From the NCBI GenBank assembly GCA_010092775.1, contig JAADYZ010000489.1:1-6636 (forward strand): 6,636 nucleotides of DNA, given 5' to 3'. Shown one piece after another: positions 1 to 6,636 of this stretch. The notes under the pieces are model-generated. The model was not told the origin of the DNA. It was given only the letters and a program-made list of their open reading frames with translations, and did not search any database. Origin of the DNA: Chloroflexota bacterium. Its GTDB lineage: Bacteria > Chloroflexota > Anaerolineae > Aggregatilineales > UBA3940. Position numbers and translations under genes: made by a program. Position 1 is the stretch's first letter. Each line of letters opens with the position of its first letter.

Positions 1-1
1 C

Positions 2-100
2 CGCACCATCTCGCTGCGGAGTCGTGCAAGCCGCTACGATTGGGGCGCGATGATGAGTCAATACGATGGCGTTTTCAGCAGTCTGGCTCAAGGTGGATGA
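2..100 (+). CDS. C-terminal tail of a convergent gene, possibly a GT4-family glycosyltransferase (5' truncated)
   Basis: Frame 2 is open from the left window edge for 32 codons and ends in TGA at 98-100. The residues include an ASRYDW motif followed by an amphipathic stretch with a spaced Tyr and a final short helix (QYDGVFSSLA). This resembles the last helix of group 1 (GT4) glycosyltransferases, where a basic segment with aromatic-Asp/Ser-Trp is followed by a conserved Tyr before the end. That family attribution is inference from a very short stretch. The gene would run toward gyrA, giving a convergent pair with about 50 bp between the stop codons. Plus frame 1 is also open, to a TAG at 118-120, but its Arg/Ser-rich translation looks less like a real protein. 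A minus-strand frame starting at 139 is the other alternative. Confidence 0.4.
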   Translation, partial: RTISLRSRASRYDWGAMMSQYDGVFSSLAQGG

Positions 101-149
101 GCGCTCGCGTGTCTGACTAGTGACCTGAGGAGCGCCCATCCTCCAAGGG

Positions 150-2609
150 TTATCTGCCCGATCCATTTTTCCCGATCGAGGTGACCTCACCGGGCACAAC
201 CACATAGGCAACACGCTCGTTGCTACCCAATGCGATAATCGACTGACCCGTTGCGTTGCGCTTGGCCTGGGGAGCCAGACTGAAGCGCATGTACTTGGGC
301 TTACCCTTGGTGGTCACAACCACCAAGCTATCGTTCGGATGCCCGGTCGCTGCGCAAGCCAGGCTATCTTGCTTACTGGTGAATTTGTAGGTGATCACAC
401 CTTGACCATAACGGCCCTGGCTCGGATACTCGTCGATGGGGGTGGACTTGGCTTCACCGCTGTGGGTGATGGTCCACAGGACGTGGCGTGAGTCAGCAAG
501 CATCATGCCAACGATCTCGTCGTTGCGGCCGCTCAGCTTGATGCCCTTGACGCCATTGGCTTTAAGCCCCATCGTGCGCACGTCTTCCTCGCTGAAGCGG
601 ATCGCATTGCCATCGGCGGTCACCAGGATCACCTCCTGTCCGCCGCGCGTCCAGGTGGCCCAGCCGAGTTCGTCGTCGTCACTGACCAGCATCACAGGGA
701 ATGCACGCGCACTCAATCCTGGCAAATCGGCAAGCGCGACACGTTTCACGATACCCTGTCGCGAAGCGAGGAAGAGATAGCCTTCTTCAGCCGCCGCCGG
801 GGAGCGGGTCAGCCCGGCGACAACCTGTTCGTCTGCCTCCAGGCTGGCCAAGCTCGGCAGGTTGGTACCTTCCTGGAAGTCGTTGGATTGGGGCAATTGG
901 TGAACCGGTATGGTAACCGCGCTGCCTTGCTTGGTAAACAGATAAAGTGTCTCACTCGATGCGGCGTTGAGCATCAGGCGTGGCGGGTCCTTGATCGCAG
1001 TCGTGACTTTGGGCTGTTGATCGTCAAAGGTGCGTGAGATCAATCCGCCCTCGGTCAGTGTGACCCAAACGCGTTCATCCGGCAGAAGTTCAGAGAGTTT
1101 CAAGACGCCTTTGGCCGCGGTATCTACGATCAGGCTACGGCGGGGATCGCCATAGGCTTCTTGAACGTCTGCCAGTTCCTCCTTAATCACCTCCCGCACA
1201 AGCTGAGGATTGGCCAGCAGTTCTTCCAAATAGGCGATCGTGGCTTGCTTTTCCTCGTATTCGTCTTGAATCTTCTTGCGTTCCAAGGCTGCCAGGCGAC
1301 GCAGTGGCATATTTAGAATGGCAGTTGCCTGCTCATCGCTCAGGCTGAAGCTCCGTCGGAGATTGGTGTGCGCCGTTTCTGCGGTGCGTGAGCGACGAAT
1401 GGTGTCGATGACCGCATCGAGATTGTCCAATGCGACCAAGAGGCCTTCGAGAATGTGTGCCCGTTCACGGGCGCGCTGAAGATCGTACTCGCTGCGCCGG
1501 CGGATGATCTCAAGACGGTGCTCTAAGTAAACGCGCAGTGCTTGCTTGAGGGAGAGCAAGCGCGGCTCACCATCGACGAGCGCCAACATAATGATACTAA
1601 AGGTTGAACGCATCGGCGTCAGTTTGTAGAGCTGCCCAAGAACATGTTCGGCATCGGCTGTTCGCGTCAGTTCGATGACGATTCGCAAGCCCTGTCGGTC
1701 GCTCTCGTCCCTCAGATCGGTGATGCCCTCGATCTTCTCGTCGCGAGCAAGAAGGGCAATCCGTTCGATCAAGTTAGTCTTGTTGACTTGATAGGGCAGC
1801 TCGGTGATGATCAGGCGGGTTCGGTTGCGGCTAAGCTGCTCCGTGTGCGCTTTGGCCTGCACCGTCACTTTGCCGCGCCCGGTTGCGGATGCCCTAGCAA
1901 TCTGATCACTGTCATCAGTGGTGTTGTAGCGAAAGATGATGCCACCTGTTGGAAAGTCGGGGCCCGAAATGTGAGTCATCAATTCGTCCAGGCCGATTTC
2001 GTCCAGGCGACCCCAGTTGTCCAACATGAAGGCCAGGGCGCTGCATACCTCGTTCAAGTTGTGCGGAGGCACGCTGGTGCTCATGCCGACGGCAATTCCA
2101 GAGGAGCCGTTTAGCAGCAAGTTGGGCAGCGCGGAGGGCAATACAGCCGGTTCATCAAGGCTGCCGTCGAAGTTTTCGACAAAGTCAACCGTATCGCGAC
2201 CGATGTCAATCAGAAGATCGTCACCGATATTGAACATGCGAGCTTCGGTGTAGCGCATGGCTGCCGCGGAGTCCCCATCGATGGAGCCAAAGTTGCCCTG
2301 GCCATCAACAAGCGGGTAGCGCATGGAGAAGTCTTGGGCCATGCGGACCATCGCATCGTAGACGGCGGCGTCACCGTGTGGATGGTACTTGCCCAGAACC
2401 TCACCCACGATACGAGCGCTCTTCCGGTAAGGTGAATTTGGGCGCAGGCCCATATCATACATGGCGTACAAGATGCGCCGATGCACTGGTTTGAGGCCAT
2501 CTCGCGCATCTGGAAGCGCCCGGCTGACAATGACGCTCATGGCGTAGTCGAGATAGGCGGCACGCATCTCATTATCAATATCGACCTGGCGAACGATTCC
2601 GACTTCCAT
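150..2609 (-). CDS. gyrA: DNA gyrase subunit A (type IIA topoisomerase A subunit; topoisomerase IV ParC not excluded)
   Basis: This is a complete 819-residue A subunit, a usual length for GyrA. With a GyrB/ParE partner it would cut both DNA strands and pass a second duplex through the gate, using ATP bound by the partner. The N-terminus has the family's opening block (DYAMSVIVSRALPDARDGLK, 21-40). The winged-helix breakage domain has the HPHGD motif (76-80) and the catalytic pair Arg119-Tyr120, which equal E. coli Arg121-Tyr122. Ile172 matches the DNA-wedging Ile174. The tower and coiled-coil C-gate follow to about residue 490. Residues about 495-805 form a six-repeat beta-pinwheel. The GyrA box (QRRGGKG type) is absent from the first blade; only a degenerate QGRYGQG (731-737) occurs, in the fifth. 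Ala81 stands at the E. coli Ser83 quinolone position, while Asp85 (Asp87) is kept. The ATG at 2607-2609 is chosen for its AAAGGA Shine-Dalgarno and standard N-terminus. The stop is TAA. The gene has its own promoter, 222 bp after rpoC. A-subunit identity is certain; gyrase versus topoisomerase IV is not. Confidence 0.93.
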   Translation of the reverse strand: MEVGIVRQVDIDNEMRAAYLDYAMSVIVSRALPDARDGLKPVHRRILYAMYDMGLRPNSPYRKSARIVGEVLGKYHPHGDAAVYDAMVRMAQDFSMRYPLVDGQGNFGSIDGDSAAAMRYTEARMFNIGDDLLIDIGRDTVDFVENFDGSLDEPAVLPSALPNLLLNGSSGIAVGMSTSVPPHNLNEVCSALAFMLDNWGRLDEIGLDELMTHISGPDFPTGGIIFRYNTTDDSDQIARASATGRGKVTVQAKAHTEQLSRNRTRLIITELPYQVNKTNLIERIALLARDEKIEGITDLRDESDRQGLRIVIELTRTADAEHVLGQLYKLTPMRSTFSIIMLALVDGEPRLLSLKQALRVYLEHRLEIIRRRSEYDLQRARERAHILEGLLVALDNLDAVIDTIRRSRTAETAHTNLRRSFSLSDEQATAILNMPLRRLAALERKKIQDEYEEKQATIAYLEELLANPQLVREVIKEELADVQEAYGDPRRSLIVDTAAKGVLKLSELLPDERVWVTLTEGGLISRTFDDQQPKVTTAIKDPPRLMLNAASSETLYLFTKQGSAVTIPVHQLPQSNDFQEGTNLPSLASLEADEQVVAGLTRSPAAAEEGYLFLASRQGIVKRVALADLPGLSARAFPVMLVSDDDELGWATWTRGGQEVILVTADGNAIRFSEEDVRTMGLKANGVKGIKLSGRNDEIVGMMLADSRHVLWTITHSGEAKSTPIDEYPSQGRYGQGVITYKFTSKQDSLACAATGHPNDSLVVVTTKGKPKYMRFSLAPQAKRNATGQSIIALGSNERVAYVVVPGEVTSIGKNGSGR

Positions 2610-2617
2610 CCAACCTG

Positions 2618-2623
2618 TCCTTT
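2618..2623 (-). promoter_or_regulatory. Shine-Dalgarno of gyrA
   Basis: On the minus strand AAAGGA lies 8 nt upstream of the ATG at 2607-2609. The spacing and sequence fit a strong ribosome binding site and support this start codon. Confidence 0.75.
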
Positions 2624-2673
2624 GCTTAGCTCACTGGGTCAGTCGAAGCGACTACGGTTTAGGGCGAGCAGAG

Positions 2674-2702
2674 ATAATACGGCCTCGCCTAGAACTTGTC
2701 AA
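2674..2702 (-). promoter_or_regulatory. sigma70-type promoter of gyrA
   Basis: On the minus strand a perfect -35 hexamer TTGACA (2697-2702) is followed after exactly 17 bp by TATTAT (2674-2679), which matches the -10 consensus at five of six positions. The transcription start is expected around 2667, giving a 5' leader of about 58 nt before the gyrA ATG. It lies downstream of the rpoC terminator, so gyrA should be transcribed independently of the rpo operon. There is no extended -10 TG. The -35 sits inside an AGAAC-N11-GTTCT inverted repeat that could be an operator. Confidence 0.85.
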
Positions 2703-2738
2703 TCCTGTTCTTGTTTTCGGCTCATTTGTTCTAATGAG
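2691..2738 (-). promoter_or_regulatory. Candidate operator cluster: inverted and direct AGAACA half-sites around the gyrA -35
   Basis: On the minus strand AGAACA occurs at 2727-2732 and again at 2706-2711, exactly 21 bp apart, or about two helical turns. The second copy also pairs with GTTCT at 2691-2695 to form AGAAC-N11-GTTCT, which encloses the -35 hexamer. In addition CTCATT (minus 2738-2733) and AATGAG (2726-2721) form a 6-bp inverted repeat with a 6-nt spacer centred on the upstream AGAACA. A regulator bound here would occlude or contact RNA polymerase. The half-sites resemble Gram-positive LexA half-sites (GAAC/GTTC), but the spacing of 11 rather than 4 does not fit a LexA box. No regulator can be named, and short repeats like these can arise by chance. 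Confidence 0.3.
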
Positions 2739-2770
2739 TGTATGCTAATCGGGTCTATTCTGCAATAGGG

Positions 2771-2802
2771 AAACTAAAAACCAGCCCGGTCAGGGGCTGG
2801 TT
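2771..2802 (-). terminator. Intrinsic (Rho-independent) terminator of rpoC
   Basis: On the minus strand AACCAGCCC (2802-2794) and GGGCTGGTT (2787-2779) form a perfect 9-bp stem with a 6-nt loop, CTGACC. A T-rich tract, TTTTTAGTTT, begins in the last stem pairs and ends at 2771. It starts 29 nt after the rpoC TAG. The GC-rich stem plus U-tract on this strand makes it a directional terminator for the upstream rpo operon. No comparable T-tract follows the stem on the plus strand. Confidence 0.9.
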
Positions 2803-2810
2803 GTCTCTCA

Positions 2811-2828
2811 CTGCATGGATGGATGCAG
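2811..2828 (-). repeat. Small inverted repeat between the rpoC stop and its terminator
   Basis: CTGCAT (2811-2816) and ATGCAG (2823-2828) form a 6-bp perfect stem with a 6-nt loop. It lies 3 nt after the rpoC stop codon and 8 nt before the terminator stem. It has no U-tract of its own. It could add 3'-end stability or be incidental. Confidence 0.4.
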
Positions 2829-2831
2829 ACA

Positions 2832-6636
<3,805 letters not shown>

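Noticed and set aside
1..139. Minus-strand frame opening at an ATG at 137-139, 10 nt after the gyrA stop and open to the window edge
   Set aside because: GGAGG abuts the ATG with no spacing, and the translation (Thr/Arg/Ser/Gln rich) does not resemble a protein start. The plus-strand frame over the same DNA looks better.
127..142. GAGGA-N7-TCCTC inverted repeat as a gyrA terminator
   Set aside because: The stem is only 5 bp with a 7-nt loop, and no T-rich tract follows on either strand.
1644..2114. 156-codon plus-strand open frame opposite gyrA
   Set aside because: It is antisense to conserved GyrA tower and C-gate sequence, with no family resemblance or credible start context.
2633..2653. 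Small overlapping hairpins in the gyrA leader (AGTCG-CTT-CGACT and ACTG-ACC-CAGT) as a possible attenuator
   Set aside because: The stems are only 4-5 bp, there is no following U-tract and no sequestration of the Shine-Dalgarno; this is within chance expectation.

Overview
The window carries two housekeeping genes of DNA-dependent information processing, both on the minus strand. At the right is most of rpoC (RNA polymerase beta-prime subunit), whose 5' end lies beyond the window edge. Downstream of it is a complete gene for a type IIA topoisomerase A subunit, called gyrA here although its C-terminal domain is atypical. A short stretch at the extreme left reads best as the C-terminal tail of a convergent plus-strand gene, possibly a family 4 glycosyltransferase.

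Organism: a bacterium. The rpoC has no gammaproteobacterial insertion in the trigger loop. It has a long charged insertion in the N-terminal third, of the kind known from Actinobacteria and Chloroflexota. The GyrA N-terminus and its divergent C-terminal propeller look most like Chloroflexota proteins from memory. I therefore suggest Chloroflexota with moderate confidence; this is not proven without a tree.

Layout, left to right: 1-100, tail of a probable convergent gene; 101-149, short gap with no clear terminator; 150-2609, gyrA (minus); 2610-2831, a 222-bp intergenic region; 2832-6636, rpoC (minus, 5'-truncated). The intergenic region is well organised. Reading along the minus strand it holds a small hairpin just after the rpoC stop, a strong intrinsic terminator, an inverted repeat and AGAACA repeats that could be an operator, a near-consensus sigma70-type promoter (TTGACA-17-TATTAT), a leader of about 58 nt, and a good Shine-Dalgarno before the gyrA ATG. 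The two genes are thus neighbours but appear to be separate transcription units.

How they relate: RNA polymerase generates supercoils that gyrase or topoisomerase IV removes, so the proximity is functionally sensible, though nothing here shows co-regulation. No mobile element, CRISPR array, RNA gene or new multi-gene system is visible. The points worth a second look are protein-level departures from the textbook families (missing first GyrA box, Ala at the quinolone Ser83 position, Leu in the trigger loop, altered SGARG motif, acidic beta-prime tail) and the candidate operator over the gyrA promoter.
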